Assembly (NCBI GenBank): GCA_014361165.1
Contig: JACIWD010000023.1
Location: 1 to 13,044 of the forward strand
Origin: Candidatus Mnemosynella bozhongmuii
GTDB taxonomy: Archaea > Halobacteriota > Archaeoglobi > Mnemosynellales > Mnemosynellaceae
DNA: 13,044 bases
Direction of reading: 5' to 3'
Part shown: positions 7,159 to 13,044 of the stretch, piece after piece
Layout of the letters: each line of letters starts with the position of its first letter
How positions within the stretch are numbered: the stretch's first letter is position 1
The notes under the pieces: generated by a model
Database searches by the model: none
What the model was told of the DNA's origin: nothing
What the model saw: only the letters and a program-made list of their open reading frames with translations
Position numbers and translations under genes: made by a program

Positions 7159-7638
7159 CAGATAGTTCAGAAGACCTCCGGCTTCGAGAATTCTCATCAT
7201 GAACTCCGGTATGGGCCTGAAGCTGTATGTCTTTCCACTGCTGAGATTTCTGACTTCACCGGCTGAAAGATCAACGACAACTCTGTCACCCTGTGAAGCC
7301 TCAAAGCCCGGACATTCAACAAGAGGAAGACCAATGTTGAAGGAATTGCGGTAGAAGATTCTCGCAAATGAATCAGCTATTATGCACTTTATTCCGCATG
7401 CCTTTAAAACCTGCGGAGCCTGTTCTCTTGAGGAGCCGCAACCGAAGTTCTCCCTGGCAACGAGAATTGGATTCTCTGTTCTCTTTGCATCCTCATAGAA
7501 ACTCTTGTCAATTGCCTCAAATGTATGAACTGCAAGCTTCTCGAGATCCAGCTCATCATACTTGTACTTTCCGGAGATTATCTCATCTGTATTCACATCT
7601 CTCGGAAGAACTCTCAGGACAGTTCCCTCAATCCTCAT
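7132..7638 (-). CDS. Aconitase-family hydratase small subunit (LeuD/HacB/DmdB-like; possible aconitase small subunit)
   Basis: Swivel-domain subunit of a two-subunit aconitase-superfamily enzyme, 168 residues, usual LeuD length. Visible: NTDEI (16-20), the substrate-loop segment ISGKYKYDELD (20-31), NFGCGSSREQAP (64-75) and the IFYRNSFNIGLPLVEC helix-strand (94-108). LeuD proteins normally have a YL-type motif where this one has Y-K-Y (25-27). From memory, the G-[KR]-Y-K form occurs in DmdB-type and related subunits outside leucine synthesis. Its context, beside a Re-citrate synthase-like gene and an isocitrate dehydrogenase-like gene, makes citrate/isocitrate a plausible substrate. Isopropylmalate cannot be excluded. 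The ATG overlaps the large-subunit stop as ATGA, with GGAGGT seven bases upstream. The fold is certain, the substrate is not. Confidence 0.85.
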   Translation of the reverse strand: MRIEGTVLRVLPRDVNTDEIISGKYKYDELDLEKLAVHTFEAIDKSFYEDAKRTENPILVARENFGCGSSREQAPQVLKACGIKCIIADSFARIFYRNSFNIGLPLVECPGFEASQGDRVVVDLSAGEVRNLSSGKTYSFRPIPEFMMRILEAGGLLNYLKKEGGFRF

Positions 7639-8888
7639 TCAATAAACCTCCTCGGATCTGTTATCTTTCCTTCCACCGCAGATGCTGCTGCTGTTGCAGG
7701 AGAGGAGAGATATATTTCAGCTTTCTCATTCCCCATTCTCCCTATGAAATTCCTGTTTTGAGTTGAAAGAGCTCTTTCACCATCTCCGAGAGCCACGACT
7801 CTTCCGATGCAGAAGCCACAGCCGGGAACTCCGATTGATGCTCCGGCTTCGAGAAGAATCTGTATGAGACCTTCTTCATACGCCTTCATGAGAACTCTCC
7901 TGCTCGCCGGATAGACCAGAAGCCTGACATCGGGATGAACCTTTCTTCCCTTCAGAATCCCTGCAGCAGTTCTGAGGTCTTCAAGCCTCCCATTGGTGCA
8001 TGAGCCAATGCAGACAACATCGAGCTCAAGCCCCTCAACCTCTGTGACGCTCTTCACATTATCAACTCTGTGAGGACATGCAACCATTGGCTCGATTTTC
8101 CCGGCTTCAAGATATATCTCATCAGCATAATCAGCCGAGCTGTCAGGAGAGAGCTCCCTGAACTCATGCTCCCTTCCGTGCTCTCTCAGAAAGATCCTCA
8201 CCTTTTCGTCAGCCTCGCATATTCCTGTCTTTCCTCCGGCCTCTATCGCCATATTTGTCAGCGTCATTCTCTCTCCAACGCTCATCCTTTTTATCCCATC
8301 TCCGAGAAACTCAAGAGCACTGTAAGTTGCTCCGTCTGCCCTGATTATTCCGAGAAGAGTGAGAAACACATCCTTTGAAGATGTCGCTGCAGGGAGCTCT
8401 CCTTCGAGAACCACCTTTATGCTCTCGGGAACCTTCAGCCAGGTTGCTCCATATGCCATTATGGCTGCAACATCCGTGCTGCCCATTCCGGTTGCGAATG
8501 CTCCAAGAGCCCCATGCGTGCAGCTGTGGGAATCTGCTCCGATTATGACCTTCCAGGGTGCAGAATAATTCTCCGCAATTATCTGATGGCAGACACCGTC
8601 ACCGTTCTCATAAATCTTTATTCCGTTCTCTCTTGCAAACTCCCTCATGAATCTGTGAACATTTGCAACCCTTTCGGAAGGCGGGGGAACTGCATGATCG
8701 CACACCGCAACAACTTTCTGGCTGTCGAAAACCTTTCTGCTTCCGAAATGCTTTTCCATCTGCTGAATTGCAAGTGGAAGAGTTCCATCGTGGGCGAAAA
8801 CCAGATCCACCGGAACGGAAATGAGGTCTCCTGCTGTAACCTCCTTTCCAGCTTTCTCACTCAGTATTTTCTCAACCATTGTCCCCAT
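7635..8888 (-). CDS. Aconitase-family hydratase large subunit (LeuC/HacA-like; possible aconitase large subunit)
   Basis: Catalytic subunit carrying the [4Fe-4S] cluster, 417 residues, the usual length for archaeal two-subunit LeuC-type enzymes. Cluster cysteines are C297 (in CIGSCTNGR), C357 and C360 (in PGCGFCIG). Other family motifs are VFAHDG, DHAVPPPSERV, GADSHSCTHGALGAFATGMG, STQNRNFIGRMG and SSPATAAASAVEGKITDPR. The cluster segment reads PGCGFCIG where typical LeuC has PGCGPCLG, a small departure. The reaction is reversible dehydration/rehydration of a hydroxy-acid: isopropylmalate, citrate, homocitrate or dimethylmalate. Neighbours favour citrate to isocitrate. The first ATG (8888) follows GGTGAT with a short spacer; a second ATG at 8879 is possible, but MG.MVEKIL matches the usual family start. 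The gene begins four bases after the dehydrogenase and overlaps the small subunit by four. Confidence 0.88.
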   Translation of the reverse strand: MGTMVEKILSEKAGKEVTAGDLISVPVDLVFAHDGTLPLAIQQMEKHFGSRKVFDSQKVVAVCDHAVPPPSERVANVHRFMREFARENGIKIYENGDGVCHQIIAENYSAPWKVIIGADSHSCTHGALGAFATGMGSTDVAAIMAYGATWLKVPESIKVVLEGELPAATSSKDVFLTLLGIIRADGATYSALEFLGDGIKRMSVGERMTLTNMAIEAGGKTGICEADEKVRIFLREHGREHEFRELSPDSSADYADEIYLEAGKIEPMVACPHRVDNVKSVTEVEGLELDVVCIGSCTNGRLEDLRTAAGILKGRKVHPDVRLLVYPASRRVLMKAYEEGLIQILLEAGASIGVPGCGFCIGRVVALGDGERALSTQNRNFIGRMGNEKAEIYLSSPATAAASAVEGKITDPRRFIE

Positions 8889-8892
8889 CTTA

Positions 8893-9894
8893 TCACCCGA
8901 TTAATTTTCTTTCAAAATGGCTCAGAAATTCATCTGTTCTTGCATTTCCTCCAAGATCAGGAGTCAGAACCTCGCCCTTTCTCAGAATCTCCTCAAGAAC
9001 CTTCAGAACCCTTTCTCCCTCATTTCTGAGCCCGAGATACTTCAGCATCATCCCAGCGGATATCAGAGCTCCGGTGGGATTTGCGATTCCCTTACCTGCT
9101 ATATCCGGAGCACTTCCGTGAACAGGTTCAAACATAGCACTTCTGTCTCCGATATTTGCACTGCCGCCGAGAGCAATCGAGCCCACTGTTCCCAGAGCAA
9201 GATCGCTCAGGATGTCTCCGAAGAGATTTGTCGTGACAACCACATCGAAGCTCTCCGGATTTCTCACCATTTTCATTGCAGCTGCATCAACGATCATGTC
9301 CTCAAACTCTATTTCAGGATATCTTTCTGAAATTTCCCTTCCAACCTCAAGGAAGAGGCCGCATGTCTCTTTCAAAATGTTTGCCTTGTGAACGAGGGTT
9401 ACCTTCCTTCTGTTCTCGCTCTTCGCAAACTCGAAAGCAAATCTTATGACCCTTTCAGAACCCTTTCTCGTGACTATCTTGATGCTCTGAGCGACTTCTC
9501 CGAATGAGAACTCTATTCCGCTGTACAGCCCTTCGGTGTTCTCCCTTACAATCACCATATCTATATTCTCGCTGAGAGCCCCGAACTGTCTTCCATAGGA
9601 TTTAACAGGCCTCACATTTGCGTAGAGATCCAGAAACTTTCTCAGAGCCACATTCACGCTTCTGTAAGTCCCTCTTCCAACAGGAGTTGCAGTTGGGCCT
9701 TTGAAAACTGCGTCACAGCTCTTTATGATTTCGAGATCGTCCTCTGAAATTGCCTCACCGCATTTCTCCCATCTCTCGTAACCTGCCTCAATCTCGATGA
9801 GTTCAAGAGGGGCAATTGAGCTGATGATTTTTGAAACAGGAGGAATGATTTCCTTCCCTATCCCGTCTCCGCTGATGACTGCAACCTTCTTCAT
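8893..9894 (-). CDS. NAD-dependent isocitrate dehydrogenase-like beta-decarboxylating dehydrogenase (LeuB/IDH family)
   Basis: Oxidative decarboxylase of the isocitrate/isopropylmalate dehydrogenase family, 333 residues. It opens with ISGDGIGKEI. The substrate-selecting helix reads RSVNVALRKFLDLYANVRP (78-96) and has S79 and N81, equivalent to E. coli IDH S113 and N115, followed by R85 and R95. IPMDH normally has hydrophobic residues or Glu here. R117 and Y124 (VRENTEGLYSG), K169, D202, D226 and D230 complete the acid and metal site. Cofactor segment EPVHGSAPDIAG has D263-I264, the NAD-type pair, not the Lys-Tyr of NADP enzymes. The best reading is NAD-dependent isocitrate dehydrogenase making 2-oxoglutarate; homoisocitrate and isopropylmalate are less likely alternatives. 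ATG 9894 overlaps the upstream stop as ATGA with GGTGAG six bases before it. Confidence 0.8.
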   Translation of the reverse strand: MKKVAVISGDGIGKEIIPPVSKIISSIAPLELIEIEAGYERWEKCGEAISEDDLEIIKSCDAVFKGPTATPVGRGTYRSVNVALRKFLDLYANVRPVKSYGRQFGALSENIDMVIVRENTEGLYSGIEFSFGEVAQSIKIVTRKGSERVIRFAFEFAKSENRRKVTLVHKANILKETCGLFLEVGREISERYPEIEFEDMIVDAAAMKMVRNPESFDVVVTTNLFGDILSDLALGTVGSIALGGSANIGDRSAMFEPVHGSAPDIAGKGIANPTGALISAGMMLKYLGLRNEGERVLKVLEEILRKGEVLTPDLGGNARTDEFLSHFERKLIG

Positions 9895-11126
9895 GCCACC
9901 TCACCGAGCTTTCTTTTCACAATCTCTCTGAGCTCCTCATCCTCTATTACCGTTTTTCTTCCCGCATCGTACATCCTGTTTATCTCTTCGAAAACCTTCC
10001 TCACAAGTGGATGATCTTTCGTGAGTTTCACTCCGTTTCCGTTCATTTCTCTGAGAATCTCCTCCACCTTGTACCTCACAACCTCTGAACCAGAGGTTGG
10101 ACCGATGAGGAGTCTTCTTTTCATACCAAGAAGCTCGGGCGGGAATGGCTCGTAGGTGAATGGATTTCTTATAACTCCGGCTGCGTGAATTCCGCTCTCA
10201 TGCGAGAAGATGTTCTCCCCGACGGCGGCTTTGTTCCCGGGAATCTGAATTCCGATGGATTCTTCGAAGAACTTCTTTGCCTCGGCTATGTGCTTCAGCT
10301 CGTATTTCTCTTCGAAACCCTCAAACCTTGTTACCAGAATGAGGAGAATCTCCTCAAGCGGAGCATTTCCGGCTCTCTCACCCACTCCAAAGAGCGTTCC
10401 GCTTATCCAGTTTGCTCCGCTGAGATATCCGGCTATGGAATTTGCAACAGAGAGTCCGAAGTCATCATGCATGTGCATCTCGATGTTCTTTGCTCCGAGT
10501 TCTCTGAAGAGGGAGACCATCTTCGGAATTCCGAAGGGAAGTGGGGAGCTCTCATAGGGAAGTCCGAATCCAAGTGTATCGCAGATTCTGTAAATGGTAT
10601 CCTTTGAAATTCTCAGCGTCTCCCTGACGAGAGGAATCACAAAATCATCAAAATTGGCTCTTGTGACGTCTTCAAGATGAATTCTGACTCTGAGACCGTG
10701 ATCCACCGCATATTCGAAAGCTTCGAGATAGCTGTTCGTTGCATCTTCTCTGCTTGTGAATCTTATCTTATCGAAGAGATGAACATCTGAGACCGACATC
10801 AGCATTCCTGTTTCACGGATTCCATCAAAACTCAGAACGAGGTCTATGTCCTCCTTTCTTGCCCTGCTCCATGCAGTAACCTCCGGTTTATCGTATCCCA
10901 TTTCCAGCATCTCTTTTGTTGCCTTTCTGTCCCTCTCATTGTGCAGGAAGCACTCAATCTTGTCAATTCCGATCCTGTGAAGAAGCTCGTAAATCCTGAC
11001 CTTGTCCTCAGATGTCATAACGATTCCCGGCATCTGAGCTCCATCTCTCACAGTGCAATCTGTTATCTTCAGCTCTCCAGGTGCCAAGAGCCTGGGAATA
11101 TCTGCATAGCTCCTCAAGTCCCTCAC
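9891..11126 (-). CDS. Re-citrate synthase-like enzyme (isopropylmalate/homocitrate synthase superfamily)
   Basis: Claisen condensation of acetyl-CoA with a 2-oxoacid in a DRE-TIM barrel. Residues are numbered from a TTG at 11144, six codons upstream of the start chosen. Catalytic set: TVRDGAQ (31-37), HMHDD (H224, H226 metal ligands) and GERAGN (255-260). Unlike LeuA, the barrel has FLHNERDRKA (66-75), GYDKPEVTAW (83-92), ETGMLMSVSDVHLF (111-124), HLEDVTRANFDDFVIP (156-171) and ICDTLGFGLPY (187-197). From memory these align with Re-citrate synthase of Clostridium kluyveri and Dehalococcoides. The tail has SHESGIHAAG and a TYEPFPPELLG segment, as in NifV/AksA proteins, and lacks the LeuA leucine-binding domain. 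Substrates are therefore probably oxaloacetate and acetyl-CoA, with homocitrate synthase the main rival. Start: TTG 11144 sits only 8-16 bases from the TATA-like box, so GTG 11126 (411 residues) is preferred. First gene of a four-gene operon. Confidence 0.78.
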   Translation of the reverse strand: MRDLRSYADIPRLLAPGELKITDCTVRDGAQMPGIVMTSEDKVRIYELLHRIGIDKIECFLHNERDRKATKEMLEMGYDKPEVTAWSRARKEDIDLVLSFDGIRETGMLMSVSDVHLFDKIRFTSREDATNSYLEAFEYAVDHGLRVRIHLEDVTRANFDDFVIPLVRETLRISKDTIYRICDTLGFGLPYESSPLPFGIPKMVSLFRELGAKNIEMHMHDDFGLSVANSIAGYLSGANWISGTLFGVGERAGNAPLEEILLILVTRFEGFEEKYELKHIAEAKKFFEESIGIQIPGNKAAVGENIFSHESGIHAAGVIRNPFTYEPFPPELLGMKRRLLIGPTSGSEVVRYKVEEILREMNGNGVKLTKDHPLVRKVFEEINRMYDAGRKTVIEDEELREIVKRKLGEVA

Positions 11127-11150
11127 CGGAATTTCATTACTCAATACGTA

Positions 11151-11160
11151 TAATATAAAT
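11151..11160 (-). promoter_or_regulatory. TATA-like box of the Re-citrate synthase operon
   Basis: In the short gap after the Nudix gene the minus strand reads ATTTATATTA, preceded by an A-rich run suited to a BRE. Its centre is 29-30 bases upstream of GTG 11126, which fits a short or absent leader. An eight-base palindrome, ATACGTAT (11144-11151), lies immediately downstream and may be chance. The box implies that the four metabolic genes have their own promoter rather than depending on the Nudix gene. Confidence 0.55.
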
Positions 11161-11176
11161 TTTTTGTTATGGACAC

Positions 11177-11575
11177 TTACAGTTCTAATAATTTTAATGC
11201 GTCCCTGAGAATTCTCTCATGGTCGAATGCAAGTTCAGGAAGTCTTTCAAGAGGGTGAAAGGCAACCCTTTCAGCGTCATCTCCCGCTGAGAGCTCTCCG
11301 CCCGTTCTTCTGAGAAGAAATGCGACACTCACAACATGTCCTCTCGGGTCTCTCTCCGGATCTGAATAAACTCCCACAAGCTTTTCAACCTCAACTTCGA
11401 GCCCTGTTTCCTCCCTCACCTCCCTTTTAACCGCATCCTCAACGGTTTCTCCAACCTCCACAAAACCTCCGGGAAGTGCCCACATGCCTTTGAATGGCTC
11501 CTTAAGCCTTCTCACAAGCAGAACTCTGCCCTCCTCTATCAGCACCCCATCAACTGCAAGAAGCGGACATCTCAT
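11177..11575 (-). CDS. Nudix hydrolase, ADP-ribose pyrophosphatase-like
   Basis: Hydrolyses a nucleoside diphosphate linked to another group, using divalent metal. The 132 residues are a single Nudix domain. The complete Nudix box starts at G37 (GGFVEVGE) and runs to REVREETGLE (51-60), with R51, E52, E55, E56 and G58 all in place. The following GVYSDPERDPRGH (68-80) resembles archaeal ADP-ribose pyrophosphatases, so ADP-ribose is the favoured substrate, without proof. A GGTGAT four to five bases before the ATG and a TATA-like box about 34 bases upstream mark the start. It diverges from the TFS gene. It is followed after 32 bases by the citrate-type operon in the same direction, which has its own promoter. 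Confidence 0.88.
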   Translation of the reverse strand: MRCPLLAVDGVLIEEGRVLLVRRLKEPFKGMWALPGGFVEVGETVEDAVKREVREETGLEVEVEKLVGVYSDPERDPRGHVVSVAFLLRRTGGELSAGDDAERVAFHPLERLPELAFDHERILRDALKLLEL

Positions 11576-11603
11576 TTAAATCACCGAAAGATTTTTCGAG
11601 AGC

Positions 11604-11615
11604 ATTATATATTAT
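11604..11615. promoter_or_regulatory. Near-symmetric TATA box between Nudix (-) and TFS (+)
   Basis: The 76-base spacer holds ATTATATATTAT, which reads as a TATA box on both strands. On the minus strand it predicts a start near 11582, seven bases before the Nudix ATG. On the plus strand it predicts a start near 11636, about 16 bases before the TFS ATG, with a GGGGTGAT ribosome-binding site in the leader. Dual use is inferred from spacing. Confidence 0.5.
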
Positions 11616-11651
11616 GGCATCTCACCTGAAGAGGAAGGAAGGGGTGATGAG

Positions 11652-11957
11652 ATGCAGTTCTGCCCGAAATGCAGAAGTCTGATGATCCCGAGTGAAGAAG
11701 GGATGAAATGCAGAAAGTGCGGTTTTGTGATGAAGAAGGAAGGAAAGATCGTGAGCAGAATCGAGAGCGAGGAGCGGGAAATTCCCGTGATTGAAGAAGA
11801 TGTCAGGGGAACTCTTCCAACAGTGAATGCGAAATGTCCGGAATGCGGCAACACGAAGGCATACTGGTGGACAAGACAGCTCAGATCAGCGGATGAACCC
11901 GAGGTCAGATTCTTCAAATGCACCGCCTGCGGAAAAGTCTGGAGAGAATACAGTTAA
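11652..11957 (+). CDS. tfs: Transcription factor S (TFIIS-like transcript cleavage factor)
   Basis: Archaeal TFS rescues arrested RNA polymerase by stimulating transcript cleavage. It resembles Pol II subunit Rpb9 and the TFIIS C-terminal domain. Of 101 residues, the N-terminal zinc ribbon uses C4, C7, C20 and C23 (CPKC, CRKC). A charged linker (about 28-55) follows. The C-terminal ribbon uses C62, C65, C90 and C93 (CPECGN, CTACGK). The catalytic acidic hairpin is intact as RSADEPE, with D81 and E82, so this should be an active cleavage factor and not an inhibitory paralogue. The ATG at 11652 follows GGGGTGAT closely. An ATG five bases earlier is out of frame. It precedes PCNA by 52 bases in the same direction. 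Confidence 0.96.
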   Translation: MQFCPKCRSLMIPSEEGMKCRKCGFVMKKEGKIVSRIESEEREIPVIEEDVRGTLPTVNAKCPECGNTKAYWWTRQLRSADEPEVRFFKCTACGKVWREYS

Positions 11958-11980
11958 GATTATAAGGCCTGGAACAAAAT

Positions 11981-11995
11981 AATTATTAAAAATTT
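11981..11995 (+). promoter_or_regulatory. A+T-rich promoter-like element of PCNA
   Basis: AATTATTAAAAATTT lies about 23 bases before the GTG of PCNA. This allows an almost leaderless transcript, yet GGGGGA at 11997-12002 also offers a ribosome-binding site seven bases before the GTG. Either the leader is minimal or transcripts from the TFS promoter are used too. Confidence 0.4.
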
Positions 11996-12009
11996 CGGGG
12001 GAACAAAAG

Positions 12010-12741
12010 GTGCTCAGCTGTATAGTAGATGCGGAAATACTGAGAAAGCTTGTGAAAGCAAGTTCCATTCTTGTGGATGAGGCCAAGATAAGAACCTCCT
12101 CAGATGGAATATCAATGCGTGCTGTTGACTCAGCAAATGTTGCCATGGTCTCCTTTGAGCTCGGGAAGGATGCTTTTGAGCTCTATGAAGCAGATGAATC
12201 CGAGATTGGAGTCGATCTTCACAGACTTGAGGAGATTCTCGGAATTGCGAGAAAGGGAGACAGAGTCAGCATCACAGTCTCAGACGATGAAAGCATGAAA
12301 ATCAGGATAAGAAATCTCTCCTACACGCTCTCTCTGATAGATCCATCAAGCATGAGAAGAGATCCGAGAGTGCCCAATCTCGAATTCAGCGCAGAGGTCT
12401 GCACCTCGGGTGAGGATATTGACAGGGCAATAAGGGCTGCCTCGAAGATAAGCGACTATGTTATTCTCGGAGTCGAGAATGATGTTTTCTACATAGAGGC
12501 TCAGGGTGATGCCGAGAGCATGAGATTTGAGATGACGAAAGATGAGCTCTTTGAGCTCAAGGGTGGAAATGCCAGGTCAATGTTCTCTCTCGATTACCTC
12601 TCTGATATGAGCAAATCCTTCAGAAGCTCTCCAGAGGTGAGAATTCACCTTGGAACTGATTATCCGGTGAAAATAACCTTCCCCGTTACCGCAAGTGGCG
12701 AGGTATCCTATCTTCTTGCTCCGAGAATAGAATCAGAATGA
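12010..12741 (+). CDS. pcn: DNA polymerase sliding clamp (PCNA)
   Basis: Ring-shaped processivity factor for replicative polymerase and other DNA enzymes. The 243 residues are normal for a euryarchaeal homotrimeric clamp. It has two related halves. The first begins MLSCIVDAEILRKL, with the family segment SMRAVDSANVAMVSFEL (35-51). YTLSLIDPSSMRR (105-117) leads into the interdomain connector. The second half ends with the strand VSYLLAPRIE, the usual C-terminus next to the PIP-box pocket. Translation begins at GTG 12010. Initiation there is favoured because LSCIVDAE matches the normal first strand and GGGGGA precedes it. Its stop overlaps the primase start. Identification is firm from length, segments and neighbours. 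Confidence 0.95.
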   Translation: MLSCIVDAEILRKLVKASSILVDEAKIRTSSDGISMRAVDSANVAMVSFELGKDAFELYEADESEIGVDLHRLEEILGIARKGDRVSITVSDDESMKIRIRNLSYTLSLIDPSSMRRDPRVPNLEFSAEVCTSGEDIDRAIRAASKISDYVILGVENDVFYIEAQGDAESMRFEMTKDELFELKGGNARSMFSLDYLSDMSKSFRSSPEVRIHLGTDYPVKITFPVTASGEVSYLLAPRIESE

Positions 12742-13044
12742 TGAGGTACGGACACAGATATCCCTTCAGCTCTGATGCAAAGAGAAGGTATCGCTTCTCG
12801 GAGTCAGTTGAGCTTGTTAAGCTCATAGAGGAGAATGAATTTTACGAACTGATAATCAGGAGAGCCAAGGAGAGAATTGCGGGAGCTCTCAGAGGAGAGA
12901 TAACAGATCCCGAAGATCCCTCTTATCCGGAATTTTTTAAAGAGGCTCTCTCCAGAAAATATGATGGTGTGGAGGGAATTCCGGAGGAGTTTCTTGAAGG
13001 AAGAAGCAGAAGAGCCCTGAGCTACAGAGATGCCGAAATACTCT
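12738..13044 (+). CDS. priL: DNA primase large subunit, N-terminal part (3' end outside window)
   Basis: Non-catalytic partner of the PriS primase in the archaeal/eukaryotic primase. About 102 residues are visible. The opening RYGHRYPFSSDAKRRY and the charged helical stretch that follows, with SVELVKLIEENEFYELIIRRA and an ALRGEITDP segment, resemble the PriL N-terminal domain. The iron-sulfur cysteines that would prove the call lie beyond the edge. Two in-frame ATGs (12738, 12741) are possible; the first overlaps the PCNA stop within ATGATGA. I recall PCNA and the primase large subunit being adjacent in Archaeoglobus too, which supports both the call and the lineage. No ribosome-binding site is evident, so translation is probably coupled to PCNA. 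Confidence 0.82.
   Translation, partial: MMRYGHRYPFSSDAKRRYRFSESVELVKLIEENEFYELIIRRAKERIAGALRGEITDPEDPSYPEFFKEALSRKYDGVEGIPEEFLEGRSRRALSYRDAEIL

Noticed and set aside
7132..11144. Plain leucine biosynthesis operon leuABCD
   Set aside because: The LeuA regulatory domain is missing and key residues in the condensing enzyme, dehydrogenase and small subunit differ from leucine enzymes. It is kept as an alternative but not used as the call.
11144..11151. Eight-base palindrome ATACGTAT near the Re-citrate synthase start as an operator
   Set aside because: It is short, A+T-rich and single. A chance occurrence beside a TATA box is likely, so it is only mentioned.
1..13044. CRISPR arrays, insertion sequences, tRNA or rRNA genes
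   Set aside because: I saw no regularly spaced repeats, transposase motifs, terminal inverted repeats or cloverleaf-type segments. All spacers are under 100 bases.

Overview
The window is archaeal chromosome, almost fully coding (about 95%). Domain-level evidence is a DNA sliding clamp (PCNA) next to the large subunit of the archaeal/eukaryotic primase, a TFS transcript-cleavage factor, the archaeal ADTH / 3-dehydroquinate synthase II route into the shikimate pathway, TATA-type promoters a fixed distance from the start codons, and GGTGA/GGAGG ribosome-binding sites. Arg is almost always AGA/AGG and coding strands are purine-rich, as in thermophiles. The style and gene set suggest an anaerobic euryarchaeon of the Archaeoglobales type; that placement is inference. 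No mobile element, CRISPR array, rRNA or tRNA gene is visible, and no stretch of 300 bases lacks a gene.

Region 1 (1-3697, minus strand): prephenate dehydratase (pheA), then a tightly coupled run of a TrmJ-like tRNA ribose methyltransferase, an AI-2E family membrane protein and a radical-SAM tRNA methylthiotransferase that runs off the left edge. Two of these modify the tRNA anticodon loop (expected positions 32 and 37).

Region 2 (3698-7120, plus strand): the early aromatic pathway, aroA' (ADTH synthase), aroB' (dehydroquinate synthase II) and aroD (type I dehydroquinase), with overlapping genes. A HAD-IIA phosphatase follows from its own promoter. pheA and aroA' are divergent; the 83 bases between them hold one TATA-like box usable in both directions and an array of four TGTCA half-sites forming overlapping dyads. 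This looks like a shared operator for aromatic amino acid synthesis.

Region 3 (7132-11126, minus strand): four coupled genes that similarity alone would label leuA-leuB-leuC-leuD. Residue-level reading suggests otherwise. The first protein matches the Re-citrate synthase branch of the isopropylmalate/homocitrate synthase superfamily, the second has the Ser-x-Asn substrate signature of isocitrate dehydrogenase with NAD-type cofactor residues, and the hydratase small subunit lacks the usual LeuD substrate-loop motif. Together they could make 2-oxoglutarate from oxaloacetate and acetyl-CoA. This is the most interesting part of the window.

Region 4 (11177-13044): a Nudix hydrolase (minus) diverges from a plus-strand informational cluster of TFS, PCNA and the primase large subunit, the last cut by the right edge. 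The Nudix/TFS spacer again carries one near-symmetric TATA box between the two genes.
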